A stretch of 45,876 nucleotides of DNA, taken from NCBI GenBank assembly GCA_001579985.1, contig LRSR01010848.1, positions 1 to 45,876 of the forward strand. Reading direction: 5' to 3'. The stretch comes from Hypsibius dujardini (lineage: Eukaryota > Tardigrada > Eutardigrada > Parachela > Hypsibiidae). Position numbers and translations under genes: made by a program. Shown piece after piece: positions 32,701 to 44,375 of this stretch. The first letter of the stretch is position 1. The number at the start of each line of letters is the position of its first letter. The notes under the pieces were generated by a model. That model saw nothing but the letters and a program-made list of their open reading frames with translations, had not been told where the DNA came from and did not search any database.

Positions 32701-35700
32701 CCGTCGACAGCACCAACAGCGTGTAGAACCATCCTCTCGTCTGGTCAATGCCTTCGGCAATGAAGTCCGCCGGGAACTTGTCCTCAAATTCCTTCTGATT
32801 CTCAAAGGGATAATGCGACTGCAATCAAAGGGAAACCGTTCGATCGCATTCAGACATTCCGTATCCGTCTAACAGGTCGCCTTCCAAACGCTTTGATTTT
32901 AGTGGTCAATGTTCTTTAAAGATACTGTCTTGGAACTTAAATTAGATAAACAATCAAAAATATTATTTTAAACATCAATTTCTATTTTTTGCTATGTCAA
33001 ATAAATAAATGCACCTTTCGATTTAAAATCAAAATCCCCTTTGCGATCAGTTAAAATATCTTTTAAATATGTTTTACCCAGCCAAATTCCACTATAATAT
33101 ACGGTGAAGCAAACCAGATTCTCACCGAAGCGTATGGCATGCTGCCGCTTTCAAACCAGCAGTCAAAAACTTCCGGAATACGCTTCAGCATGCCCTTCCC
33201 TTTCTGCGAGGGTATCTCCAGCTTGTCCACTGTCTCCCGATGCAGATCGGTGACCCGGGTGCCGGTCAGCGTCGCCAGCTCTTCAATCGACCCCACACAC
33301 ACCGTCTCCTCCCCGTCGTCGCTGATCCACAGAGGGATGGGAGTTCCCCAGTAGCGACTGCGGGAGATGGGCCAGTCGCGTGCCTCCTTCAGCCAGTTGC
33401 CGAAGCGCTTCTCCTTTACAAAGTCCGGAACCCACCGGGTCTGCTGGTTGTTCTCCAGCAGTCGGTCAATCATCGGCTCCACCCGGACGAACCAGCTCGG
33501 CACGGCCTTGTAGATCAGCGGCGTCTCCGACCGGTAGCAGAACGGATAGCTGTGCTTGGTCTGGCTGGCGTGGACGAGGCGTCCGTGCTCCTTCAGGTAC
33601 TTGTTAATGGCCTTATCGGCATCCTTGACGTACTGTCCCTTGAAATCGGATACCTCGTCGGTGAAGCATCCGGTAGCATCGACCGGACACACGAGCGGAG
33701 AGTCACGCTGCATGATGCCATGGGCCAAGCAAACACGGAAATCGTCCTGAAAAACAACTGAATTTAATTACAAAAAGGTTTGAGTGACCGAAAATCACCT
33801 CTCCGAAGTATGGGGCTTGATGGACAACCCCGGTGCCGCTCTCCTCCGTGACGTACTTGTCCAAGCACACACGGAAGGGTTTGAGGTCGGCTCGTTTGGT
33901 AAAGTACTCAAACAGCGGTGTGTACTGCTTGTTCTTCAGTTCCGCTCCCAGGAACGTGGAGATGATCTCAAAATCGGCAGTCTTCTTGAACAGTGCCTCA
34001 GTCCGAGCTTCCATCATAATGTAGACTTTCTTAGTAACCATATCTGAGGAGGAAGAGGAGAACCAAATTGCCGTTACGAAAGATTCTGAATTGCTAGTTA
34101 CACACCTCGGACTTTCACGTATTTCTTTTCGGGGTTCACACACAACGCCAAATTGCTTGGCAAGGTCCACGGGGTGGTTGTCCATGCAATCAGCGACACA
34201 TCCGGATCCTCCACCAACGGAAAGCTGATGATGACTGCAACGAGAGGCGAAAATGACGTTTCAAATGAATAAATTATTTTCTTCAATTCTAAAATCGTTA
34301 CCACAGGCAATTTTGCATGTGTCTATCAATCTATCAATCAATTAATCAACCGAACAAGCTATCGCACGATCACAATTACAGCGAGCTAATCCAGAGCTCT
34401 TGGTATGGGACAGTACAGCAGTACACCTTTGGCTAAAAAAAAATCGGGACGCTCGATTTGTCAAAAGGCAATTTTTTACCACAAGGCTGCAGGTTATACA
34501 AAAACAAAATTTGATTTGAGGCGGAAATAGTTGGCCGCAAGATTACACTGCGCCACAGATTGAATATGTGGTCTTGTGGCCAACTATTTCCGCCTCAAGT
34601 CAAAGCAGCCTGCAGCCTTGTGATAACAAATTGCCTCTTGACAAATCGAGCGTCCCGATTTTTCTGGCCAAAGGTGTACGATCTAGTCCTTGAATCGAGA
34701 CTCACCGGCAGGATCATTGACCTCCTTGTAATTCAGCCCTGCCTCAAAGTTAGACAGAGTCGTGTGAAGTCCGGTGGAGAAGTGCATCACTTTGAACCCC
34801 TTGTAGACTAAGCCTTTCTTGAAAAGCTCCTGGAAGACCCACCACACCGACTCCATGAAGGAAGGATACAGTGTCTTGTAGTCGTTCTTGAAGTCGATCC
34901 AGCGCCCCATGCGCGAGATGATGGTCTGTAATACAACCGCCCATACATTACCATCAACCATAAACTAGCAAATCGCTATTCTTATCGCTTAATCCGCCAC
35001 CACAAAATTTTCATCATCAATCCTTGTAGTTTTGGATTGCTTGATTGCATGATTGCTTGACTGCCTGATCGCTTGATTGCTTGATTGTCTCGCTCAATCG
35101 ATCAGTCACAATTTCATTTGAAAGATTAATTGATCGACTTCAGTTAAAACATCAGATAACGGCACTTCCGTATTGCTTGTAGCCAAACAGGAACTGGGGC
35201 AGGAAACGTAATAATGAATGCTATCTGTACCTCCCAATCGGCAGCGTAACGCATCACGATCTTGCGGCATTCGTTGTTGTAGTTTTCTATGCCCAGCTTT
35301 GCCACGTCGCCGGGACCCTTGATGCCGAGCGCCTTGTCAATCTCATACTCCACCGGCAGGCCGTGGCAGTCCCATCCGAAGCGTCGCTCCACATGGAAGC
35401 CGGATTGGTGGGCGAACCGCGTGACAATGTCCTTGATGGTGCCGGCAAGGATGTGTCCGTAGTGAGGCAAACCGGTCGCGAAGGGAGGCCCATCGTAGAA
35501 GATATACCTGAGCAGAAGGAAATGGTTTTATCTACTTTGTTTAAATTTAAATTCGAAAAGTTGATTCACACATACTGAGCACATATGCTACACAAGTGCA
35601 CTGATGTTTTCATTAAGTTAACAAAGAATTAAAGTACCCAAAATAATACGTTTTATTTTAAATTAAAATAGCTTCATATAATATAATTTAATTTAAATTC

Positions 35701-36277
35701 TGATTAAAATTCACAGTTACAGTTTACATATTGCAAAATAAAATAAAATAAAACAAAATAAAAATACATTCTAGATTTAAGATTTTGAATTAAAATATAT
35801 TTATGATTTTAACAACACCAGAAAAAAACAGACGACCGCATGAAATAACTTAAAACTCTGCACTTGAAGTTTATAGAGTGAGGAAGGGGAAAAATTTACT
35901 GTAGAAATCCGATAACTTTAAGGGAACGCGCTCGGTTATTTTCACCGGCCGGTACAGAAAATAACACCCGGCTCCAGTAGTATTCAATCAACAGGCTGTA
36001 GTCTTGTGTCCCGACATTTGAAGCAATCAAGCCCAGGCTTTTCTTTACGTGTGTTCTGTTTAACTGAGCGCGTTCCCCTAAATTTATTGGGTTTCTACAG
36101 TAAAACTTTGCACTTAAAGTTTACAGAGTGAGGAAGAGGAAAAAGGTTCTACACTCACCGAGGCTTTCCTTCCGACTGTTTGAGGGAGGTCTTGAAAGCG
36201 TCCAATTCGGCCCAAAGTTTCAAGACGTTCTCCTCCTCCTTCGGGAAGTTGATGTTCTCGGGCACGGGCTTCGCCAT
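29785..36277 (-). CDS. IARS1: Isoleucyl-tRNA synthetase, cytoplasmic, copy B (16 exons)
   Basis: Exons 36277-36159, 35507-35231, 34925-34706, 34234-34106, 34043-33799, 33746-33126, 32818-32643, 32571-32488, 32361-32217, 32146-32026, 31680-31511, 31418-31297, 31201-31099, 30869-30651, 30392-30234, 30144-29785. Every exon has the same length as in copy A, all splice sites are kept and no stop was seen, so the gene looks intact (1089 aa). Most coding changes are silent or conservative. The exception is the KMSKS loop in exon 8, which reads KMAKR here and KMSKS in copy A. Animal IARS1 normally has KMSKR. This loop stabilises the aminoacyl-adenylate transition state, and a change of its Ser could lower activity. 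Introns carry B-specific transposons. Whether both copies are expressed is unknown. Confidence 0.94.
30540..30636. repeat. CAGACAAA simple repeat in IARS1-B intron 14
   Basis: Shorter counterpart of 4845-4972. Confidence 0.85.
30910..31027. mobile_element. MITE family 1, copy 4, in IARS1-B intron 13 (absent from copy A)
   Basis: 118 bp with ends CACACGTAGC and CCACATGTG, and TA on both sides (30908-30909 and 31028-31029). Copy A (about 5232-5250) lacks it and reads directly from AAAGCGATTC into CACATCAAAAG. Confidence 0.9.
31874..31994. mobile_element. MITE family 1, copy 5, in IARS1-B intron 10
   Basis: Counterpart of 6065-6174, less truncated at its left end. Confidence 0.8.
34424..34676. 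mobile_element. MITE family 2 in IARS1-B intron 3 (absent from copy A)
   Basis: 253 bp with long inverted repeats beginning CACCTTTGGC and running through ATCGGGACGCTCGATTTGTC and ACCACAAGGCTGCAGG. TA is on both sides. Copy A has only ACAATACGATCTG at this place. A second copy lies in WDR47 at 39914-40112. Confidence 0.9.
35851..35894. repeat. 44 bp direct repeat, left copy, flanking an inserted element
   Basis: Begins TAAAACTCTGCACTTGAAGT. It is repeated at 36101-36144 with four or so changes. Copy A has a single version (about 10000-10043). Confidence 0.85.
35895..36104. mobile_element. Inverted-repeat element in IARS1-B intron 1, flanked by a 44 bp duplication
   Basis: About 210 bp with inverted ends TTTACTGTAGAAATCC / GGGTTTCTACAGTAAA, extending inward through GGGAACGCGCTCGGTTA. 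It is absent from copy A. Its right end overlaps the start of the duplicated flank. Confidence 0.85.
36101..36144. repeat. 44 bp direct repeat, right copy
   Basis: Partner of 35851-35894. Confidence 0.85.
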
Positions 36278-36640
36278 TGCCGTGAACTGCGTGGAGCAAA
36301 GTGAGATGAAGGGGAAATTATGTGCCGGTCTCCGGAAACCTGATTTCACATGAGAAAGTGAATAATAATAAAAAAATAAGATCCGCTCTAGCGAAAAAGA
36401 ACTTCCGAGTTCAATGACGCCAGCAGAAATAGCAAGAGAGCCTAAACATACCTCTTTCGGTTGGGAATTTTGAGATTCCCGAGCTTGAAAATGGCTGAAA
36501 TAACTTTAAAAGCAGAGTTATGGTCGGATGGAAAATCTCTCTGACACGTGCATATCGCTGTGGGAGATTGCGTCAGCAGCCTACTATGGAGCGCCCTGCG
36601 TTTCAAAAGGTTTCGAGTTTACACACGGTAAATTTGCTAA

Positions 36641-37206
36641 GGGAACATCGATTAATGACGTCAGTATTGGTTAGAGGGTGGGGGTGCGAAAAATACCTGA
36701 CGAACTGGACGGGACAGGATGGGGGTAGGCCGGCGTCCTGACTTCAGCTTTGGGGAACCCAGTAGGCTTAGAAATCATCAACTTTAAAATTTTTTTTAGC
36801 ATTACATATCTCTTGAAAATGCCTGCAAGCTCTGTGAAGATAAGGATTTCAAATAGTTTAGTGAAATTCGATTGGAGAGCTATGTGCGTGCTGTTCAGCA
36901 AACATTTTCACAGAAACCGAGCATGCCGTATCAGCTGTTCACCAATGCATTCGTTAGTTCTTGCCCCTAAATTACCAGACCAGAGAGCTACCGGCGCGCG
37001 AACGAGAACTGGTGAAGGACAAGCCCGATTTGGAGTGATAAAGACCCATTTCACATTTGTTTCTGTAATGGAAGGGGTCTATGGTTTCTGACGTCATAAA
37101 CTGATGATCTACGGGGTGTTACAAAAATTCTGACGAACTCTGACGTTAGGGGGGAGGGTGTTGGGTCGCCTAATAAAAATTACTGACGTCATTAACGGAT
37201 GTTCCC
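36641..37206. mobile_element. PIF/Harbinger-like MITE nested in the foldback element
   Basis: 566 bp with inverted ends GGGAACATCGATTAATGACG / reverse of ATTAACGGATGTTCCC (about 25 bp, then TCAG). The 3 bp target duplication TAA (36638-36640 and 37207-37209) is typical of PIF/Harbinger. It is non-coding. Confidence 0.8.
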
Positions 37207-37516
37207 TAAGGAGAAATGATATCCTCCCAGCTAATTTACTAAGACGAAATGGTTTCTTCCCAGCTAAATTTGCTAAGCATAAATTAATTAAATAAATGAT
37301 TATTTAATTCACTCCCAGTTATTTGCTAAACCAAAATCATTTCATCTGAGCTTTTTGCTAAACCAAAATCATTTCGTCCCAGCTTTTTGCTAGACCGAAA
37401 TTAAATAATGAATTATGTATTTAATTTTCCTCGGTTGTGGATTGGCTGTGGCTTTGCTGTAGAGGCGTGTTGGGGCGGAGCTATGGGCTGGGGTTCTAAA
37501 CAGGGAGTGGGGGCCG

Positions 37517-37753
37517 ATGATTCTGATTGTTTACCTTCTGTTATTTCTCCATTGTTGTCGGGGAATGGAGGCCCAAACCATTTTAGATTTTATAAGAGAT
37601 GCTGAGGATGTTATGAAGAATGCTGAAAACGTCTTGTTACGATTAAGGGAAGATGAAGGAGCATTAGTATTGGAGGCCGACAGATTAGCGCACATCATAG
37701 ACGTTCTCAGCGCTGCCGATCATGGTGAACACGTCGACTCAGTCCAGCGGTGA
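37517..37753 (+). CDS. Small predicted secreted protein in the loop of the foldback element
   Basis: 78 aa. The N-terminus MILIVYLLLFLHCCRGMEAQ looks like a signal peptide. The rest is an amphipathic, helical, acidic segment (ILDFIRDAEDVMKNAENVLL, then RLREDEGALVLEADRLAHII). It fills almost exactly the single-copy loop between the two inverted arms, which is unexpected for a non-autonomous element. No family is recognised. It could be a chance frame. Confidence 0.4.
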   Translation: MILIVYLLLFLHCCRGMEAQTILDFIRDAEDVMKNAENVLLRLREDEGALVLEADRLAHIIDVLSAADHGEHVDSVQR

Positions 37754-38627
37754 AATTTTAATTTAATTAATTAGAACCCCAACTCATAGCTCCGCCCAAC
37801 ACGCCTCTACAGCAAAGCCACAGCCAATCCACAACCGGGAAAAATTAAATAAATAATGCAGTGTTTAATTTCGGTTTAGCAAAAAGCTGGGAGGAAATCA
37901 TTTCGATTTAGCAAATAACTGGGAGTATACTAAATAATCATTTATTTAATTAATTTATGCTTAGCAAATTTAGCTGGGAAGAAATCATTTCACTGAGATG
38001 ATTCTGGAGCCTCAATCGCTGCCTGACCGCCTGAGATAAGCGCTCGATGATCCTCGACTCGAGTTCATGACTGATATACCACTCGTACCCCACTGTAATC
38101 AGCTATTTAGCAATCATCTTATACTCGTACTTCCTATGATTTCTTTTCATTACTGATGGTACTACGTACTGTGTATTCTCAGCAATTGTGTATACCGTAC
38201 TATGCCGGCATATAAAGAAAGCAAAACAATCGAACAGTTCAGCAGCGCTAAAAACTTTCCAACTTGCCCATTTCAACCCACTCCCTTCACTTATATCATA
38301 CCGATGAGGAAGGTAAATGAATTTATATGATAGACCCTGACGCAGAGTTGATCTTACTTCAATGATTGAAGAATAGTGGGTTGAAGCTGAAGATAGGAAC
38401 ATTTCATCACGAGAAAGTCTAAACAGGGGACATCACAAAACTAGACACCGTCCGATAAAAGAAAAGCTAAAGCACATGGGCAGCTGGGCAAGACCACTTG
38501 TCAAGGAACGCAAAATTATCAACAGTAGGTTCATCTCATCATGTAGAGGAAAAAAGACGCAAACCAAGTGTATGTCATGGGTGTGAAGCGAGAGGCTAAA
38601 AACATTAGTTAAAAAGTCGAAAAACCT

Positions 38628-38870
38628 TCACTGCGGAAGCTGCGGTCTCGCCCAGAGAACGCACGTTTTATCGGCACTGGTGGTTATGAAAGTCAGATCG
38701 CGAGGGTGAAAGTGACACTGGATCACCTTGTCCGAATGGGTGGCGGCAATCACCGCGGGAAGCGGTTGGAACAAATTACCTACAAACAACTACACCTTGC
38801 CAGACCATCATCGCAGTTTTACAAGCTGTCTGTATGCTTGTGTGTCTGGCTGTTTGTCTGTGTGTCTAGC

Positions 38871-38910
<40 letters not shown>

Positions 38911-41900
38911 GAACAAATTAAGACAAAAAGTCGTCACACGCACCTTCCATGTTGTGAGCGAGAACAGTTTTGTCGTAAGATGCGGTGAGGAGGAGATTAG
39001 ACTTTGGCGCGATGGATAGACCGCGAGTTTCCTTCTGATGCGCTTTGATGATTTGGATTGCGCGGTCGCCGCACAGATCCCATATCATCAGGTCGCCATT
39101 CTCGTGGGTGGTTGCAAGCACCTTTCCGGTCGCGTCTACTCTAACACAAGTGACTGGACTATCTGAAAAGAGGAAAGACAAATACTATTAGAAGCGAGAT
39201 CAGGAGGAAACAAAAGAGTTTGATACGGAGACAGATAAAGTAGACAGAACATCCAGCAGAACGGTCAAACAACAGAGAACCGGATGAGAGTAAAATAAAG
39301 AGTAAGCTAACCTGGTGAACCGCGCTGGTTATCGATAATCCTTATCGCGGATGGTTTGCGAATGTCAAAAAGCCGGCACGTTTTATCCGCGGATCCACTG
39401 ACAAAGAAATGTCCCGCCCAGGTGTGTAGCGAAAAGACCGAGCCGGTATGCTCATTGTATGTCTTGACCGGTGTCAGGGGTCCGCAGTCAGTCAAGATGA
39501 TCTTCCCATCCGCGGAGCCGGAGATCATTCCGCTGACGGCTGAGCTTGCCTGGTTCATGAATACAATATCCCGGATAGTGTCAGCATGAATTCGCAGATC
39601 CATGTTCTTGTCTACACAAAAAGATCGGTTGGGAAGGGACCGTGACAGGACAGTGTGTCATAGTTTGAATAGGTAAGGTAGTTGTAAACCGACCTATTAA
39701 GCATTGTCGCTGTGCATCGAATCCCGCGAGCTTGATGGTTTTGTCGTTAGATCCTGTGGCGAGGAGATCACCGGGAGGATCCCAAGCCATGCAAAACACG
39801 GAGCTCTTGTGATAAGAAGCGCGTTGATCCACCACCGGAGCCTGGACTGCTACTTGTTCGGGTCTCAGTGATCTGCAACCAAGAACACGTCTTACAGATG
39901 GGTCAATGCTAAACACCTTTGGCCAGAAAAATCGGGACGCTCGATTTGTCAAGAGGCAATTTGTTACCACAAGGCTGCAGGCTATACACATATGGTCTTG
40001 TGGCTAACTATTTCCGCCTCAAATCAAAGTACGCTTTTGTACAGCCTGCAGCCTTGTGGTAAAAAATTGCCTCTTGACAAATCGAGCGTACCGATTTTTC
40101 TGGCCAAAGGTGTGCGTGTTACCTAATCAGCGGAACACAAACGGCAGGAAAGGATAGACGGATGAAAACAACAGATATATTAAATGAAGAAAAAGGCAAG
40201 TAAGCATCCTAACTAAGAGTACTAAGCTTGAAACGCATCCAGAGATACGGTCTACGGAATAGCGGATACTAAAACCTAACTGAAAATCAAACTGAAACAA
40301 ACACGGCCGACAAACAGACACCAAGAATAACCATAAACTCACCGGAGATGATCCAACGCCGGATACGAGCAGATTCGCAAGATTTGCGAATTGCTTCCGA
40401 CTGCGTAAAAGTTTCCCGATGGATGAAACGCAGCGCAACGAATAGCAGCAGTATCCTTCACCGTCTGGATAGGAATAAACTGTCGGGCTTCCAGCTCCTA
40501 AAACAATTCCAAAAGCAAAAGTAAGAGCACTGCAGGGACGAGAGATCACCACCAGACTCTTAGCATCAGCGTAACCAATGCCATACCTGCATATTGGAAG
40601 CGGCAGGCACATGCCCAAAGGAATTCTGACTACTGGCTGTTGAGAGTTTCTCGGTGCGCTCCAGATGACTATCAGGAGTGCTTCCGTTTCGCGATGATGG
40701 CTGCTGCCCGGCACCAGTCGCAGAGCCGCCAGGCGATCGGTTAACAGACGCCACTTTTGCAGCGTCCTTCTGCGGAGAGGAACTCGTGTTCGTCGAGCTC
40801 TTCGGAGAATTCCCATCCTTCACGTTCCGACTGGCGTTCCGACTCATCGGAGAACTGCTCAACTGAGAAGTTGACGACGACTCAACATGAGATTCATCTT
40901 GTTGATAAACTAACGGGCTGATAGCTGCTAGTTTCGGTGGTTCCGGATAATCTGCCGAGCCGCTACGCAGTGGAACCGGTGTGATGATGCCCGCAGCAGG
41001 CTCCAGAATTTGTGCCATGAGGAGGTCGCGTTCCCGCTGGCGAGCCTCCAAGTCGTCTTTGGTCTTCTTGCGGTCCTCTTCAAACCTCGTTCGCTCCAGG
41101 TTGGGATGTTTCTCGAACGACGGTGTCGAATCCGCATCATCTGAAAACGATTAAGTAATAAGATATAGCTAAGATAACAGTCGCGTAGTAAATCGATTTC
41201 ACACACACGCCACGGACAGCTGAGCAAACGGACCAATGCAATTCTCACGGAGTGAGGGACGGTCTGACAGAGCATGCGCGTGGAGTAGTAAACAGAACCC
41301 AAACAAATACTAAAACTGAGTATTTGAGTGAAGAATACATGGAATCGATAAGCCCTACAGGAAAATACTGACACATTAGGTACAAGCAAGTACAGTACAT
41401 GGGCCCCACTGCCCAACGGTAAAAGAACACCGAAGCCCACAAGTATCCGTTCCGATAGCCACAGCATCTTACCGAATTTCTTCTTCAACCGTGGCGACGG
41501 CGTCGGCGGTAACGACATTGACTCGTTCTCCTCCTCCCCAAACCCGACATGTTCCGTGATCGGCGACAACGGCTCTCCCGGTGACTCCAACGACAGACGA
41601 GCATCTCCTCCACCACCACTGGTCCGACCGCCCGATCCACCCATCATTCCATCCGATAAATGAGCCAAATCGGCTCGTGCCGACCGTGACGGACTCTGCC
41701 GCGGCGTTGAACCGGCAAAGATCCCCGACACAAACGGATCTTCCTGACCGAGGCCCCCGAGATGGAACGACTGCGACAACACCCGCTGCCGCGCGGAGGA
41801 ACTTCCAACGTTCTTCTTCCGGAACCCATCCATCTGCTCGACCATGGACTGGACCATCCGATCGTTGACCGGTGCGCGGGATGAGGCGGAACTGGCGTCG

Positions 41901-43140
41901 CCGTCGTTCTTGTTCTTCGCACGGATCGGTGCTTGCTGGATAATTTCTGTCCATGTCGCCTCGAGGGCTGGCTTCTCGAATTTCCGGTAGTTGAGCGGGA
42001 GATTCTTCTCCTCAAACTGACAGGTGAACACTTCCGCCGGGATGACTTGTAACCAGCATAAAAGGGCCATGTCGGGTTCGGGGGAAGATTTGGGTAGGAG
42101 ACCGCTGAAGCGGAGATCGTCGGAGCCTTTCTTCGCTCGTTGCGGACAAAGACGCCAAGCAGTCTCGTAGAGCAATCCTGGAAGCAAAAGAAAATATGAA
42201 CGTGAAACCAAAACCACACCTCCACCCTAATATAATTTAATGACTGTTTTCGCATTCAAAATTAAATAATTACACAAGTTTCGTTTGATGGGTGAATTTT
42301 TTATTCAAACAAACGGTGTGGTTTTACACCTATGCTTATAATAGCATACAAAAAAACAATATCTGCAACATACAGTTCAGGGCAAAAAATCAATAGGAAA
42401 ATAAAGAACCATCTATCCCAACTCCCCAATCAATCAAGTAACGAGACTAACGACTCATGAAAATAGCCAATCAATTAATCAATCCAATCAATTCAGACAC
42501 ATCAAAACAACTAATCAACCAATCCACCGAACCCACCTTTGATCAAGAGATGTGCCAAGCGATTTGCCGGACTCTGCGTCACCTCGGTCGGCGTGTGGTG
42601 GCCCTCCACCTGCAACACCGACTCCACCATCGGTCGCACTTCCCGGAAACACATCACCCTCGCACTGCTGGGATTCCAGTCACGGTACTCCGGGTGATCC
42701 TGGATCCGCGGATAAGACAGCAGCAAGCGATACTCATTAAATTCCGCCTTGTCGCACACCGCCTGCAGATCGTTCAGACAACTCAACGCCGCATGATCGG
42801 AAAACTTGGTATTCCCGATTTCATTTTTGATGCAGAGCAACTCCAGGTATTTATACTTGTGGACGATCTTCTTGAAGAAGTTGTAATCGAAATTAGGCGC
42901 TTCCGTCAACGGCTCCACGTAGTCCACCGCGTCGTCCCACAGGCCCTCGAAGATGAGATTGCGGAGGAAAATCACCTCCTCGGAGAAGGCGCCGTTCACC
43001 AGGCCCGTCTCCCGTTCCAGCGTCACTTGGGAGATGTTGAGATTCTTCGACTCGAGATAGTCGAGGATGAGGATGATGATTTCGCGGTCGGAGACGTTGA
43101 TTTGCGAGCCCGCAGTGGTCGAATTAGGCTTGATTACCAT
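38628..43140 (-). CDS. WDR47: WD repeat-containing protein 47 (nemitin), complete, 8 exons
   Basis: Microtubule-associated scaffold that in animals acts in neurons and ciliary central-pair assembly. Exons: 43140-42537, 42177-41473, 41140-40587, 40497-40343, 39872-39694, 39611-39312, 39162-38944, 38779-38628. Phases fit and sum to 2868 nt (955 aa; human 919). Order: N-terminal LisH (REIIILILDYLESKNLNISQ), CTLH (FLRNLIFEGLWDDAVDYVEP), and a long Ser/Pro-rich disordered middle (exons 2-3) with a coiled-coil stretch (FEEDRKKTKDDLEARQRERD). Then come C-terminal WD40 blades: AIRCVAFHPSGNFYAVGSNS, ATGSNDKTIKL, SGSADGKIILT, SGSADKTCRLFD, LTASYDKTVLAHN and a last blade ending TTSADKTCVLWARPQLPQ. Intron 4 contains a family 2 MITE; intron 7 contains CTGT repeats. 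The start is the first ATG before the LisH domain. Confidence 0.93.
38820..38912. repeat. (CTGT)n repeat in WDR47 intron 7
   Basis: About ten near-perfect CTGTCTGT units at 38868-38912, with degenerate units before them. Confidence 0.85.
39914..40112. mobile_element. MITE family 2 in WDR47 intron 4
   Basis: 199 bp with ends CACCTTTGGCC / GGCCAAAGGTG and the same inverted arms as 34424-34676. The TA duplication is not intact on either side. Confidence 0.85.
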
Positions 43141-43835
43141 TTTTGGCCTGTGCGAATCCTCGAGTGGTCGAAGAAAAGTCACATCATGGAAGAAAAAAGG
43201 GATGTGCAATGCAAAAAAATAGGGCACACACGCATTTTCGGAGAATTACACAAGTGCAGGAAATAATCCACAACATTGAATTTAAATAGCAATGTGAAAG
43301 CGGTTAATCAGATCACCCGTGAATCGGATCAAACCGACCAGCTTCCGGCTTCCTCCTACTGTATCGTATCCTCCCGGCCTCTAGGGACAATTTTATGCCC
43401 TAGGGCGTGCATTTCGCCCGTGTCTGCTCTTAAGTTAAACTTGTGCGCATCTGTCCGCGCACTGTGTGGCGATTTAACCATGTGTGAGCGTGTGCGTGCG
43501 TGTATGTGCGCCTAAATTTTAAAATGTGGGTGTATGTGTGGCACGGGGGCGGTGCTTAGATGTCGCTTGAGACCAGGAGGATACGGTACTGTACCTATCC
43601 CAGGCCACTGCTGCTTGCTTCCGAACTTCTACAACTATGGGGAAACTATCCCGCGGAAATCTCCGCCTCTGACGTCGTCCGATCTTACTGCTAGACTGTT
43701 TCGGTATACTCCGCTGGCTAAGTGATGGAAGACATTACAGCAGTTGAAGACATGCGCCTAAAAATGAGCAATCCTGATCCCGATCAGGTTGGTCTGTTGT
43801 TCGTGCAGATTACAGCACCAACCAATAACAGCATG

Positions 43836-44018
43836 GGTGTTGGCATGGGTGGGTGGCAACCGCGGTTTTAATGTGTTGCAATGGTTGTAATGCAATACAA
43901 CCGCGGCTACAGATCATTACAGTGGGTGGTTGATTGGTTGATTGAAAACATTACTACGCGGTTGCAACCGCGATCGCATTGTATTAAAACCGCGGTTGCA
44001 ACCGACCCGTGCCAGCAC
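43836..44018. mobile_element. MITE-like element, family 4
   Basis: About 180 bp. The outer ends GTGTTGGCATGGGT and the inverted GTGCTGGCACGGGT run into shared GCAACCGCGGTTTTAAT. Additional internal GCGGTTGCAACCGC palindromes are present. It is non-coding; target duplication not clear. Confidence 0.65.
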
Positions 44019-44133
44019 TACTGATATAAAGCCTATCGCCATGATTCTGCTCTCTGGAGGGTTTCACTAGATTTTCAAAGCGCATCACAAACTTTGAAGA
44101 AAATAATTGAAACAAGCGATAAAAGACTCCAAG

Positions 44134-44169
44134 AGAACGTCCACTGAATCAGGATTCAGTGGACGTTCT
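44134..44169. repeat. 36 bp perfect hairpin (17 bp arms, 2 base loop)
   Basis: AGAACGTCCACTGAATC, AG, then the exact complement. It lies 215 bp beyond the NDUFS8 3' end. Confidence 0.85.
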
Positions 44170-44375
44170 ATCCGTTTCCCAATTCAGTGTCGCATCTATC
44201 GTCAAATGATGAAACCAAAATTTATTCCTTCGATCAAGGCCGTCGACGATCGAACCAGATGGACAAGTTGGAAGTAGCGACCGCTTAGTACATGCATTCA
44301 GCTAAATACAAATAGCAAAATCAACACCAAACAGTCTACAGACTAAATAACACGAAAGCATAATCATCACGCTCT

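Larger units (their letters stand above)
36590..37996. mobile_element. Foldback-type element with ~300 bp inverted arms and a small reading frame
   Basis: The arms at about 37242-37500 and 37765-37990 are inverted copies of each other. The inner part includes GATTGGCTGTGGCTTTGCTG and GAGGCGTGTTGGG. The outer part is built of roughly 40 bp sub-repeats with GAAATGATTTC, TCCCAGCT and TTTGCTAAG. The left end is split by a Harbinger-like MITE (36641-37206). The element replaces 10482-10795 of copy A. Exact outer ends are uncertain. Confidence 0.75.
29358..38195. repeat. Duplicated block, copy B (contains IARS1 copy B)
   Basis: Direct repeat of 3748-10990. It is about 1.6 kb longer because of insertions at 30910-31027, 34424-34676, 35895-36104 and 36590-37996, and shorter where it lacks the MITE of 9625-9743 and the CAGACA array of intron 8. 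Confidence 0.9.

Noticed and set aside
41469-41954. Alternative minus-strand frames over WDR47 exon 2 (also 41644-42255)
   Set aside because: Overlapping frames of the Ser/Pro-rich exon. Only the frame with correct splice phases links the LisH and WD40 parts.
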